Assembly (NCBI RefSeq): GCF_021347895.1
Contig: NC_067127.1
Location: forward strand, 15,038,984-15,102,983
Length of the DNA stretch: 64,000 nucleotides
From: Acanthochromis polyacanthus
Taxonomy: Eukaryota; Chordata; Actinopteri; Pomacentridae
Direction of reading: 5' to 3'
The notes under the pieces are model-generated. The model was not told the origin of the DNA. It made no database searches and was given only the letters and a program-made list of their open reading frames with translations. Shown here one piece after another: positions 1 through 14,570 of the stretch; position 1 is the stretch's first letter; each line of letters begins with the position of its first letter. The translations under genes and the position numbers were made by a program.

Positions 1-3000
1 GGCCAATAATCAGTTGATCCACAGTGCATATATCAGCATCAGCAACATGCCATAATCAGTTATCAGAAAATATTGAATATCATGCATCCCTACATTAGAT
101 CGGTATAAAAATGATCTAGTGCCAACTCTTGACTGACGACTGTTCACGGGGTGATTTTTCGAGAAATACTGGGTTCTTAGAAAGACAGCAGGCCTAGGAC
201 TTTTTCTGTTGGGTCCTATTTGTCAGATTGTTAATATCAACAAAAACTTCACTCCAGGCATTTCACAACAGGCATCAAATATTCAGAGGACTGGTGCCGT
301 GGGGCCGTGTGGGGAGCAGCTACACTCTCATACAGACTTTGGACAGTTTCCTGAAAGTGGGCCAGTTTCTGTGAACCGTCTGTTATTGTGCCCACCTGCA
401 GGGCTCGGGGAATGGAAGTCACAGCAGTCGAATAAACAGACACCCCAGCTTTCAGATCTCAGAGGGTTCTGAGCAGCACATCCTGCCTGCTTGCGATGTG
501 GCTACCCCTGATCCAAGAGCTGTGGGAGTCATGACAAACACATGACTCAGACCACACAAAACTCATAATACCGACAGCGTCTAATCAAGTCGGCTGATAT
601 TATTTGCGGCTCAGACGGCATCGCTGATGACGACTTTGTTAAAGATTGTCCTCTTCCTTCCCGTCATCTCCAGCTCCCCCTCTCATGTGTCTTTTCATCC
701 TCCCAAATGACATCATGACCTAAAATCGAAGTGAGCTCGACAACTTCCCTAATGCTCCGACAAAAACAGCCTGCATATCTCTCTGTCCCTGTGCTCCCAT
801 TCACAATCTTAATCCCAGTCATCAGTATGATGCTCATTATGCCGCCGTTCCTCCTCAATTCTTGCTTGAATCCGATTTGATTCTCTATCTTTCTCATCTT
901 CCTCCTGTGCTCGGCCTCCCACTGCTATTGTTCCTGCCGATTTCCTCTCTTCCTCACCGCAGGGTTCGGTCCTGCTTAGATTTTGGCGACAGAACTCGGG
1001 AAAGGACGACCCGGGTCTCCCCCCGTCACGTTACCTCCCATGGGGCGCTAACTGTTGCAGCTCTTTTTGCTTTCCGTGGACGGCTCCAAGATGATTCAAG
1101 CTGCTCAGGAACCGTGAAGCTAAACATTTTGCTTCAGTAACAGATGTTAATAATGGGTGTGTAAAGTTAATCTTCAAGAGCTGCTGTTCTTACAAATTAG
1201 AGGTTCACTAAAGAGTGCCTCTCGGTGATGCTCCTAGCCAGCTGCCAGACACATATGGACCCAGTTAGATGACTGGAGTTATGAAGAAAATGATGAAAAT
1301 CCTTTGAGGCAACCACAACCCACCCTTAAACACATTTTTAAACAGCTTAATGCAGATACATAATTCACTTTTGAGGCTTAGTTGTTTTGTGTATTCATCT
1401 CATATTTGCACATTATTACTCAGCTGCAGATGATACTGTGTGATGCCACTCTATACCGCCAAAGTAAATAAGCGAGTTTACATTTATACACACAAGCATA
1501 ATCTAGTCATAATGCGATTATGGCAGGAAAACGGGTAGCGTGGAGCCCCCTATAAATCCCTTATTTGGACTACGTGATTATGCATATAACATCATTTTCA
1601 ACTAACATCAAAAGAAACAAGGGGAAGTTGTTCATATTCAGGTTTCTGCCACAAAGCTGCTAACATCAGCATCTAGGAGGCACATTTACATTAAAAGGAT
1701 TACCTGTTTCCAGTTAAAATATGACTGGAAATAAAGATTCTGCTGCAACAAACTAATGAAGCCTTTAATCACACAGACCAGGAGCAAAAGAAAAAAAAGA
1801 TTGATTCGATTAGATTAGACAGAAGCGGATTAATAAAGCAGATGCGACTGAATCTGAGGAGGTTGTTTGTGACAGAAAAACAAGGGATTAGTAGGTAAAA
1901 ATAAAGGAAAGGTGAGGAAGGTAAGACCAAGAAGTAAGGATGCAAATAAACATAGAAGACTATCATTTTGTAAGACTGTTTTAAATATATTCTATTTAAA
2001 TTAATTACCAACACAGCAAATTTACAGCATGGAGACATTGATCAAGTGAGCACCATATCAAAATAAATTTCAACCAATAACCATCTTATTTTTAAGATGA
2101 ATTAAACTATGGATATTCTTGAGCCTATATCATCAATGAGTGCATAAAAATTCCACACCAGACAAATTGCAATATGATACGCTTAATGTTGCATTTAATA
2201 ACATTTTCATAAAACCGCATATTACAGGATTTTTTTAACATATCATGTCTGCAAGGTTGTGTACTTGTGAGTATCTGCACAACATTTACAGGCATGTTTA
2301 GTGTGTCATTTGTTGGCTTAAGCTTCTGGTTGCTCTGACTCCACATGGTGTCGACAAAGATTCAGCCACATGTCTGCTACACCACTGCAATACATCACTC
2401 CATCGTGATGTTTACAAAAAAAATTGTCATCCCATTAAATGAACGGATAGATATTTTCATCCCTACAGAGCACCACAGACTGATATCTAAAGCCCTTATG
2501 TAATACTGATGCCTTCATGAGTCTGTTGTAAAGTCAGCATTTTGTCGTTCAGACATAATGTAGGTCACTTTTACATTACACTTGAAGCCTAAAAACCTAC
2601 AGGCTGGTTTAGTAGGAATGTTATCTTAAAAAAGACAAAAAAGGAGACAAATTATCAGAACCAGATGCTGTAAAAACAAAGAATGGTTGGTTTTGCAGCT
2701 TTTCAGTGGTTGACAATCATCTTCTATGTGCTGGTCTGTCAAGGTATTTCATTAAAAATCCCTTTATGTGACAACTGGTACATGTTTGTCTTTCTGTGCA
2801 CAACATTACTCAAAAACGGAATAATGGATTATGATAGAATTTTCAGTGAAAGTCAGAAATGACACAAGGCGCACGTAATTAGATTTTGGCAGTGATGCGG
2901 CTTATAGCCGGCATCCACAGATTTGTGAAAGATTTCCATATCATTGTGAGATAGTGGCACACCGTCACTGTAACTACAACAACAAGTGAACACTACGTCA

Positions 3001-6000
3001 GCTGCCTGCTGACGATCACATGATTGCAATCCTACTACAAATCAACCGCTGAGTACTTACCTGAACTTTTCCGTCGGAAATAATATAACGACTGAGCAGC
3101 CTTGGCTCACTGAGTGCTTTTCTTGTTCTACATGCATCATACTCTACATACACAAAATACTCTATTTTCTTCAGATTAGTAAAACATCTATAGTATGTAG
3201 TATGTTATTTGTTGGGCTGTTAACATAAAGTTGTGGGGTTATTTACTGTAGTTAAAAATGAACATACAGTGAGCAAAAACAAACAAACCAAGAAAAATGT
3301 CAAGAAACTGCTTTGGTTTAGAGAGTTAACGTTCCTTGCAAAACTCTTCAGACACCCACAACAGCAGGTGATATTTATCATACATGTGAGTTTGAACACT
3401 ACATCAGGATTTAGGGAGATACCAATAAACACAAGACTACAACTCAACAGCAAGATTAGCAACATGGGGGAGAAGATTGGTCATTTAGACACGAGGCCGA
3501 CACATTCAAATGTTGTCTGAATGTTAAGGACTATATGTGTAAAAGGGGCTAAAGTGTAAGCATACTGGAAGAAAAACATCAAGTGAAGTCACCAACTAGC
3601 AGTTTATCATTAATTCAAACTTGCTTTTTTTATGAATTCAGGACAGGCTAGAATTAATAGAAGATTAAGGTGTGTGAGGATCAGTAGGTTTATTCAAACA
3701 GATATCTGATTCTTTGGCAGAAAACGACAAACTTTCCTTTTGAAATTCTTCCTACTGAGTTTGACGTATCACAGAATACAAACAAGAAATTCAAATTTGT
3801 TTCCTGACGCCACAGTTCAACATCACATCTGATGTATCTGAAGGAAATGTCTCTTGACAATGACAGGTGTTCTGAAACCTAAAATTGACGGTAGCTCCAT
3901 TTTTATTTTGGACCAACAAACACACCACCTGCTTCGAATACTATCAGCCCATTAAATGGCTGTCAACAGTTGTTAAGCGTTCACACACACATTCCTCTTC
4001 ACACCAGAATCCTTTATGTCCTCACTCCAGTGCATGGTGTACCAATAATGAACAATATCCCGCCTGCAGAGAAACTGTCTGAAAATGTGAGCTGAAGGAG
4101 AAATTTCAATATAAACCAAAATCTCCTTTTGCTGCAATTTTACATCTGCAATATCTGCAAAAGATACTGCACAGACACAAATAGATCAATAATGTAATTA
4201 AACACAGTGATGTGTATCTGAGACTTACAGGTGGCTTTAAGCCTTGCTAAGCTGATCACTATCAGTGTGACACGCTGGAATAGTCGGTTTGATTTGAAGG
4301 TAACAAACTAGGGATTTCTCAGTTGAGTTTTTTTTTCACTTCACTGACATGAAGCAGTTTAGAAACATGAAATTAAATTAGGCTTTTTTTCCCCATATCT
4401 GCTGACGGATGACACTTGAAATCCGATAACAGCTTTGATGACCCTTCTCACTGAGTGCTGCTTCTCAAAACGGACAATTATACAAGAATGGGCTTAGCAG
4501 CATCCTAATTAACACCAGAGTAAATTAAAGCAGAACAAGTCTGCTGTTGTCTTCTACGTGTTTAGGTGGAACAGAGGATTTGTGGTGGTTAAATTTGTAA
4601 CTACAAGATTCAGATAAACATTCATAGAACTGGGTCACAGAAGTGTGACAGGAGTATTTTTGACATTTATCTCTCCTTGCCTTTTCCTTTTTGCAGTCAA
4701 GGACAGACAAAAAAAACTCTCCAGCGACAGAATCGCCTCACTGTTCCCTGTACTTGTAAAGTCAGGACAGTACAATCAGGGGAGACCTTTCACATTAGCA
4801 CGTCCTATCAAGGTACACACTGCTACACACACCCTCCATCTTCATTTTACACAACAGTGCCGGTAAGAAGCAGGTCAGATAGAAGGTGGTAAGTAAATCT
4901 TTTCAAGAGTCTGGCAAATTTCGCCACTGACACTTTTGAGTGTATAAACAAAATTTTAGGCCATAGTTTAAAAAGTGTCTGGTCTAAAATGAAAGAAAAC
5001 AGAGAAATGACAGAATGATTATCGATATGTCTGGAGCGGATACGAGAAAGTTTGGGTGTTTTTTCTTAAGAGCTTCTCCAAACTTTTAAGCACAACTAAG
5101 TACAGTTTTAACACTTTGCAACAACATTTAAACTGAAGCCATGTATGACCCTGCTGTGTGGGGTGATGAGCTATTATTTCAGATTGGCCACTTTGTCACA
5201 GAATTTACGATATAAACGCCTGCTATTGCACAAACTCTTGCTGACTCGATGCCATAAAAGGGGAGGAAGCGATGGAAACATGAACACAGAGAGATGCACT
5301 CCACAAACAGTAACAGACGACTTGGACTTCCGAATAAAACAATGTTGGAGGGGGAGAGGATGTTTGCTTCTTCTGCTGGGGCAGTTCGATGTATCATTTA
5401 AAGAGAGCAACATTTTCCATGACTCCCCTCAGAACACACTCGCCTCGAAAAGAAAACAGCAACCATTGTTTTAAGTTGTTGGTAATTTCCCAACTGTCCA
5501 CCACACTGATGCAAGCCTGTACATTGAATTTATTAGGCTCATCATGAACCACTCTCAGTGTAGATTACTGACACAATCCCCTTACAAAGAGATAGGAAGG
5601 AGCAATACATCCTTGAACGGACCGAACAGTGTTGCTTCTTTTTGTTGCTGATCTATATCTCCTCTGGCTTTATGAGGAACATTACAAGACAGTGCAGATG
5701 CTTTTCCAGAGATCCATTTGCATTGATAGCTTTGGTGAAGACAGGAGTCATCAATAGACTCAAAGCACCTGATAAATGTGACTTGCTATAGAGCTTTGCA
5801 GCAACAACACTACCTCCACCGCACTTCCTTTATGCATTTTTATCGGCTGCCGTGCTGAGAATTTCTCCTTATTCTATTCAGCATATTCTATCATATCCTT
5901 AATCCATTTCCCACTGTAATTTAAGCTCCTACATGTGAAGAAACAAAAACTGCATTGGCTCGGTTCCAGCGGGGAACCAACAGCTTGCTTCCTCCTCATT

Positions 6001-7461
6001 TAGATTTCTCACTTGATGTGTCGCTTTGACATTTGACAACTCTGCCGAACTGTCACGGCTCCCTTCTGCAGGAGCCGGCGGGTCGCAGATGGATCGAGAG
6101 GTCCACGCAAGAATGCTGCTGCTGGAAAATGGCTTTGTGTGAGCGCTAGTGTGTGCGCAGCCGTGACCCAGCAGGCCTCGTGGGAAGTTGCAGCTAAACT
6201 GAAGGATGCCAAAGAGCAACAGAGGGGTGGGAGGGAGGGGATTGCTGTCTTTGCCAAGCAGGAGCCAAGCGCCTGTACTGCAGCAATGCAGGAGCAAGGG
6301 AAAGGGATGTCAATGAAATGAAAACAGATTTTTAAAAAAAAGTGCTGACTGATAATAGTGCAGCACACAAATGCCAGACGACGCAGCAGACACGTTTCGA
6401 ACCACTGTTTGCGAGGCTAACAAGTTTATGCAACCTGATTTTCATTCCGCACAGCTTCTGTACAGCACCACTGTTTTGCTGATGTTTCCTTCCGTCACCG
6501 CAGTTATGAAAATGTCATCCTCGGCCCTACCTAGCACAGACAGCAAGCCTTGGCAAGGAAAACGCTCCCTGTTGAGCCCCTCGTGTCTCCTCCCTTCCCT
6601 GCCCTCTGAACAAACAGCTCTCTCCCTGGAGGATACATGGCATGAAGAGGGACACTTGGGACTATTGACTGGCTCCCTGTCTGCTCTGTTGTTTCATCCT
6701 GTTGCGAACAAGGCCTTGGTAGGATAACCCATGGCTAATGTTTAAACTTCCCAGCAGCGTAAGCAATGTATACATTTCCTCTGTTCGTACTCGCCAACGC
6801 ACTCCGATCGGCCTGCTGCGGCAAAATGTAAACACACAGTCAAGGAAAGCCTCTCCTCAATTTTCCCCGTACAACCACCCCCCGGCCTGTGCAAGCCAAT
6901 GCCTGCCTTCTCCATTTCATGTAGCTCAATGACACGTTAATACGCACAAACCGCTGCAAACAAAGCACAGTAAACATACACTCTCTGCCCGAGCAAGAAG
7001 CTGCACAAACACACAGAGAAAGAGATGAAGGAGATGAGCTAATGCACCGCCATCCACAGCACGAGGATTGCAAGCACTCAAGGAACAAATATCCTGTTCT
7101 CATCATAAAATTTTCATCCCATGCAAGCTTGTTGGTGGGCCCAGCTCATTTCCTGGTGAAAAATATACACACTTAACCTTGAGCTGATCTTTCTAACATA
7201 ATGCGTCTGCTTTATTGGATTCTAGCTAGCCCTTACTCACAGGAATACCAAATGCAAAGAGTTGTGGTCTGACCCAGCCACGTTGGAGAGCAGAGGACAA
7301 AGGACAAAGTGGCGATGCTGAGAAGTCCCTCTGCCAGATCTCATGACTGTTTGTCATGTTCTGTTGGGACATTGATATGACGCCTCATGCTGCAACAGCG
7401 TTGTACTAATCCTCAAGTGACGCCATGTGGGAGACGGCTAATTCACATGAATGTGTACATA

Positions 7462-7672
7462 CACACGTGGACAAAATTGTTGGTACCCCTCAGTTAAAGA
7501 AGGAAAAACCCACAATTCTCACTGAAATCACTTGAAACTCACAAAAGTAACAATAAATAAAAATTTATTGAAAATTAAATCATCAAAAACAGCCATTACT
7601 TTTGAATTGTTGATTAACATAATTATTTAAAAAAAAACTAATGAAACAGGCCTGGACAAAAATGATGGTACC
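7462..7672 (+). repeat. Left inverted repeat of Tc1 copy 1, IR/DR type
   Basis: This is the inverted complement of 8883-9095. The outer direct repeat is at the terminus and the inner one (CTGGACAAAAATGATGGTACC-like) lies at 7652-7672. In related elements these direct repeats bind the transposase DNA-binding domain; that role is inferred here from the family. Confidence 0.9.
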
Positions 7673-7838
7673 TCTATAAAAGATTGAAAACTATTTGACC
7701 AGAGTGACATGATTAACTCAGGTGTGTCATTTAATTGACATCACAGGTGTTTCCAAACTCATAATCAGTCAGTCTGCCTATTTAAAGGGAGACAAGTAGT
7801 CACCCTGCTGTTTGGTGAAAAGGTGTGTACCACACTGA

Positions 7839-8876
<1,038 letters not shown>

Positions 8877-8882
8877 GTTATG

Positions 8883-9095
8883 GGTACCATCATTTTTGTC
8901 CAGCCCTATTTCATTAGTTTGTTTTTTTAAATAATTATGTTAATCAACAATTCAAAAGTGATGGCTGATTTTGATTATTTCATTTTCAATAAATTTTTAT
9001 TTATTGTTACTTTTGTGAGTTTCAAGTGATTTAGGTGAGAATTGTGGGTTTTTCCTTCTTTAACTGAGGGGTACCAACAATTTTGTCCACGTGTG
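8883..9095 (+). repeat. Right inverted repeat of Tc1 copy 1, IR/DR type
   Basis: Starts with GGTACCATCATTTTTGTCCAG (inner direct repeat, inverted) shortly after the transposase stop and ends with the outer repeat CCAACAATTTTGTCCACGTG before the TA duplication. Confidence 0.9.
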
Positions 9096-11058
9096 TATGT
9101 GTATTAATTTAAAATATACTCAGCAATTGTGGAAATTACAGATTTTCTTTTAGTTAACTGTGAATGTAGAATGTAGAAATTCCACAAAAAGTCACTTAAC
9201 TGCTCACAAAAAATAGAAAATTTGAACATCTTCTCGTCCGTCTGCTGATAAAGGTCACATGATGGGACCAAAAGCACTCGTACAGATTAAAGATAGTTAA
9301 TAACAATAAAATATAAAAGCTCTATTGTGCTCTTGAGGCTTAGCTGGTCACATTCACAAGTAATGTAGTTCCCAGGTGAGACTGGTCTGAGCTCTGATTC
9401 ACAACACTGCAGAAAAGACAACGAACTAAATGAAACTTTTGCTGGACTGCACCAACAATGTGCTTTCAAAACAGATGGCAAATAGTCAATCAAAATTATG
9501 GCTGAGGAAGAAATTAATTTGGTGCTGTTGGCCTAGCAAGAGGCACACACACAGTAACTCATTCATTACTTTGTCAGATAACAAATTTCTGTCTGAAAGC
9601 CCCATGAGTACCAGACAATTTGGGAGGTCTATCAAGCATCTGCAAGTCAGTTAAATATATCCCGATAAGTTACGCAACTCTCAATTCGACTGTGCTGATG
9701 TGAAAAAAAAGAGAGAGAAAATAACTCCACTGTAACACTTATCATAATTTGTAATATTATTTTGCATGCAAACACAACTATTACCTCTCAGCAGTGTTAA
9801 CACAAAATGACTTTGTGAAAAGTTTCTGATAAGTTTGCTGTCACATCAAAGCCAAATGCCACCAGAACAGCTGGTTCTCTGCTGTTACATGGCACAGTGC
9901 ATTTTAAGATCTTGCCGGTGTTTGGAATCTAAATGCATACTTGTCAAAGTGTAGTATGCAGGGCATAATAAGGTCTGATGGGGAAACTGGCTTCCTGCGG
10001 CAGCACCCACTGCTGCTTCATGTCAACAACACTGAGTCAAGGCAATGACACCACCGTGGGGAGGTTGCTTTGAACTGTGGGATTTTTGAATACATTTGAA
10101 TAGATTTCTCCTGGTAATAGCTTTATCAAAAGGCTGCCATCCAGTGACCTCATCAACCTTCAGGGGCTTCTCCGCTAAATACCCCTTATTGCTAATCATT
10201 TGTTCAATCCTTCTGCTTATCCAGAGTCGGGCCAAGCTGGCAGCAGGCTAAGCAGGGCATTCCAGATGTCATTTACCCCAGCAATTTTTTCCAGTTCCCC
10301 CGAAGGAAATACTGAGGCATTCCCAGGCTGGATTAGATGCAGGCTCAATCCCAATCTCCAACTTCAGAGACTTTGAGGCACATTCCTGCTTGCATGAAAG
10401 CCACAATACAGACTTTTTGATGGCAATATGCACTCTTCTTGTGACTCTGCATATCTGTAGACTTTTCAAAGGTTCCTAAAATTTATAGCAAAAAATGTCG
10501 ATGTATAAAAATAGTTGTTGAGCCCCGGACACAATGTACACAAACCATGCACGAAAGGTGTAGGGAGGAAATCCATGAGGAAGCTATCTGTAAGTGTCAA
10601 CAACTGGCTGCTTGCTGTTGTGCTCATCCATTACATGTTTGTAGCTTGTATTTTCTGCCAAACATCTGTAAAGAATTTACCAATGTTCATGACTTTCTTA
10701 AGTCTTAGTTTGCTCAAAGGTATAAACACTGGAATGTCACTTAGAGGCTGGGAAGCTAATTAAAACATCATGTGGAACCTGAGCCCAACTTCCCCTTTCT
10801 TTTAATGGCGTTTGTGTTGTTTCTAACCAGCATGGGTTGTCATGATAGTACGTCACATTCCTTCATTTTGCACCAGTTCGCTCAAAAGTTCACACACTCA
10901 AGCACCACAGCTGCAATGTCGGCTAAGTCTATGAGGGTCAGTTGTGGCCTCTGGATAGTGACTGGAATTGGGATTGGGTCATACCTAATCCCTCCAGTGA
11001 GTTCTACATCTACACCAGGGTCTCCCCCAAGATCACAGAAAACCTCCAAAGAAAAGTT

Positions 11059-11209
11059 TTCTAATCAGATGCCGAAACCACCTCTGCTGGCCTTTTCACA
11101 TGAAGAAGCAGCAACTCTACTCAGGGCTCCCTCTGGACATTCAAGCTCCTCACCCTCTCTAAGGCTCAGCCCAGACTCTCCACGGAGGAAACTCATTCTG
11201 AGAGCTTGC
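11059..11209 (-). mobile_element. Non-LTR retrotransposon (LINE) fragment, 3'-proximal
   Basis: Read on the minus strand, the segment matches a widespread teleost LINE coding block: the stretch around AGTTTCCTCCGTGGAGAGTC, then a GCTGAGCCTTAGAGAG-like block, then TGGTTTCGGCATCTGATTAG, which encodes the familiar ...FGHL-type reverse-transcriptase C-terminal region. The copy is decayed and short. It accounts for the 153-codon plus-strand open frame around it, which is antisense noise. The clade is not assigned. Recognition is from memory of teleost genomes. Confidence 0.7.
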
Positions 11210-11908
11210 CTCGGCACAACCTCATTTTTCTGAACATCCAGCATTTATGACAACAAATGAGAGTCGGTACCGAGATTGACTTGTACATCAAGAGTGAGAA
11301 AGGGTTGAAGCATCTTGGGAAGTACTGCTGATCACCTCAACATTGGAAATAAATACAAAAACAGATAACTCCTTTTCAAAAGAGACAAGTGGCGAAGGAT
11401 TAGCAAGACTTAGGGACAGAAAATTAACTCCAAAAATACATCTACTGAGGCTTCCAGCTGAAAGCAATTTGTTGAACATGGCTTTGTATTCTTTTAGCAT
11501 TTTGAAGATCACAAGGGATAAACTAACTGCTGCTACTGAAAAGTTGACAGCTGGACAAAGCAGAATGACGCAGGTTATGATGCCTGCCAATATTCAGCCG
11601 GCCAATATCGAGCCGATATCTACAACAATCTGAGATATTGGCTTCATAATGATACAACAATTTCCTGATTGACCTTTTCAACCTCACTCCAATAGCTGCA
11701 ATAGGCGATGAAGGTGTCAGAAAGTGCTGACAAGGCAGACGCTAGCTGCCGCGATGTGCGGCCCACATCAATGTGCCAGACAGACACACGACTGACCTCA
11801 TATGGGTGAAATATGGATTAGCTCGCATGGCACAGAAATCAATAATGCTTAAAATGAGACAGTCTATTTCCTCACGCGTGCACACATACATGCATTAGAC
11901 ACACTAAC

Positions 11909-12019
11909 CTGTGGAGACAGGGCAGTGGTAGGCTGGGTGAACAGTGTGGAGTGGGCTGCTGACCGTAGGCCATGTGCTCTCCTGACAGTCTGATGGGTGA
12001 AAGGGGCAGACAGTACCTC
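11909..12019 (-). CDS. mcu: Probable mcu exon 2 (mitochondrial calcium uniporter N-terminal region)
   Basis: An open 111-nt (37-codon), phase-0 segment on the minus strand, bounded by an acceptor (TTTTCTTCAGCAG, AG at 12020-12021) and a donor (CCACAG followed by GTTAGTGT, gt at 11908-11907). It begins EVLSAPFTHQTVRRAHG. The HQTVRRAHG part aligns with the region of human MCU that precedes the N-terminal domain (HHRTVHQRIAS). The phase matches exon 1, which ends after a whole codon. In mcu this segment belongs to the mitochondrial targeting or linker region upstream of the matrix N-terminal domain and is poorly conserved. The acceptor is a tandem CAGCAG, so an extra Gln could be included. The assignment rests on partial homology, splice sites, phase and strand. 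The alternative is a chance open stretch. Confidence 0.68.
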
Positions 12020-14264
12020 CTGCTGAAGAAAAGACACAAACAGACACAAACGTCAAGTTGAGAAGACTCATCATTAGCTCGAAGTGAAAACACAGTCTTT
12101 GGGATAATCGAGACGCAAATTGAAAATAGCGAAGCCGGAGCTATTTTCAAAGCCGCCACCATCAGCATCTACAGTATGTTACTATGAGCTAAAAAGAGGC
12201 TTAAAATAATGAGGCATGAAAGTGGAAGTTGTGCCTTATTTTTGATTCCCTTCAAAGACCGGGACAAGTTCGTGTTGGTAGGATTTCAAACGCACAATGT
12301 TCGCAGTTTGTGTGTGCATGGCAGTAGAACTATCGTGTGAAACTTCCTGCGTAAGCTTAGGAAGGCGCGCGAAGGCCTCTTTTCTGCAGCAACTGACACC
12401 CGCAGATAAAAGAGCTGACCGGCCTGCAGCTGCTTCACATCGAAACCAGGATTAGCACAGAGTTATTTTTCTACTATCTCTCAGGTTGCTTACAAGCAGA
12501 CTGTTATCATATTTGAAGAAAAGTGAGAAATATGCTAGCTTTGATGTGTACAGATGTAAGCTTGATGTGCCTGTGTGGGGAGAAAGAGAGTTGTTGTTTT
12601 TTTAACTTTGTGTATGTGCATAAGCTTGTGTTTGTGTGTGTGGGCAACAGTATGACAGAGAGTCATGGTAGACTGGAATGACTAAAATACTTTCACCTTC
12701 AAAGCATGCACTCAGATGTTCCCTGTCTCCCAGTACTGAGGAAAGATTAGATGGAGATAAAGTGGTATATAAACACTGAGAGCACCTTGACTGTGCACAC
12801 AACTAGTGCACCCCATTTACACCTCATTTTAGGCCAGTGCACGTGGACGTGATTGGTCTCTCTTCAGTACTTTAACACTTCACCAACCTGCTTTTGGCCT
12901 TCTCTGCTAATAATAATAAAGGTCGAGCGTGGAGAATAGCTTTTCAAAATCATCCACCGTCACAAGTGCATTCAAGAGACAAAGCTGTTAAAAATGAAAA
13001 AGCTGATTCTGACCTGATTTGATTAGATAAATAATAAAACGTATTAAAGAGAGGTTAAAAAATGTGCGGAGAACAGCTGGTGCACACAATCAAACATGCA
13101 CAAATAAAAATATCTGGCACATGCATTCAAACATTAAAATAACCTTTTTCAAGGCTTATGGCATCTCAGTTTTCTCACCATATTGAGAAAAAAATACAAG
13201 TGAAGGCATCTTTTTTCCCCCCCTCATAAACCTGGATGGGGTAAATTTGTACATTTTCTTAATTGAAAATCAGGATTTTCTTGGAACAGTGTTGAAAAAG
13301 AGCTGAAATTAACACACTTAACCCTCTGAACCCTTAGAGGTTTCTGCTCCTGTCACATATATAATCACTGTGGGCTCATTTTTCAGGAAACAACAGAACT
13401 ACAGCTAGAAATAGAGAGAACTCAATAGTGTCCTTTGTGCAGTGTAACAAAATTATAATCTCATAAATCATTTTTAAAAACAAGGTTAATTTACTTTGAT
13501 TTTCTTGTATATTTTGCATTGTGACTACGTCTCGCTGCAGTCACTCATTCCTTTCCAGCTACGATGAGAAGAGCAGATTCTTTTTTCTTTTTGGCAAAAG
13601 TTGAAATGAGGCACGTAGAATAAAGTGATTTTGATTAAATATTATGATTTTTAGATTAGATTTGGTTAAGATTTCCCGTAGATTGGTGCGTCACACATGA
13701 TTAATTCAAGGGTTATCAAAAGGTTGAAAATCTGATGATTCTTCCCTTTTTCACAGTTTTTGGCTATTTCGAAAAGATGAACGTCTTTCAAACCTGCCAG
13801 CGGGTTTTGTGGTTTAGATGGTTCAGCATGTTTGGAGTTACATAACAGTGGCATCAAATGTAGAATTTAAAGGAAGAGGTTAAAATGTGGGCTTTTTTGT
13901 TGATAATTAGATGAGGAAACTGACATCACGGTCATGTCTGTGCTGTAAATATGAAAATATTGAAAGTGGCCAACTAGCTTACTACAAAAACAGAAAGAAA
14001 GGTTGGCTGGCTCTGTCCAAAGATAACAGAACACACCCACCTACACCTTGAAAGCTGACTAACATGCTATATCTTGTACAAAAAGCAAAGTATAAAAGCT
14101 ACACACTTTTGTTTCACTGAGTGGCATCAAACTTTCCGTCTAACTCTGCAAAAAAAGCTTCTCACAACTTTTGAACTATCCCTTTAAACGACACAAGTAA
14201 AGTTATTAAACTGCCCATAAAGTGGTTTTCAACTGTAAACTGTCCTCCATTGTCTGAATTGCTT

Positions 14265-14570
14265 CTCCTGTTCAGGGACACGCAAGGCTGGAGACTTTCC
14301 CAGCATGCACTGGCCAAGGGGTGTTGTACGCCTATCACAGGTGACACCGGGGTTAGAACATTGCTGTCACAGGACTAACACATTAACAGAGCACTCGCAG
14401 CGACACTTATATTCACAACCATGAGCAATTTAGAGTCAGCATTTCTCATAAATGGCGTGGCTTTGGCCAGTTAAAGCAAACGCACAGAGACAGCAGCATA
14501 GCATGCCAACTCTGTGGAGAGAGGTCGCATGCGGCTGGTGGATTCCTGCTGTGAGGCGGACACGGCTCAA
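14265..14570 (+). repeat. Degenerate teleost interspersed repeat
   Basis: It contains the characteristic order of a common fish repeat: a CTATCACAGG block, then AGGACTAACACATTAACAGA, a block resembling 'cattcacactcacattcacaacc', ATGAGCAATTTAGAGTCA, a block with CATGCCAACTCTGTGGAGAG, and a CTGCTGTGAGGCGGACACGGCT end. The copy is strongly decayed. The class is not assigned. Confidence 0.65.

Noticed and set aside
6371..6727. 118-codon plus-strand open frame in a slightly GC-richer region, with overlapping minus-strand frames at 5929-6368
   Set aside because: No homology recognised on either strand; both strands are open by chance of composition.
10772..11233. 153-codon plus-strand open frame
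   Set aside because: It runs antisense through a decayed LINE fragment (11059-11209) and has no domain or splice context.
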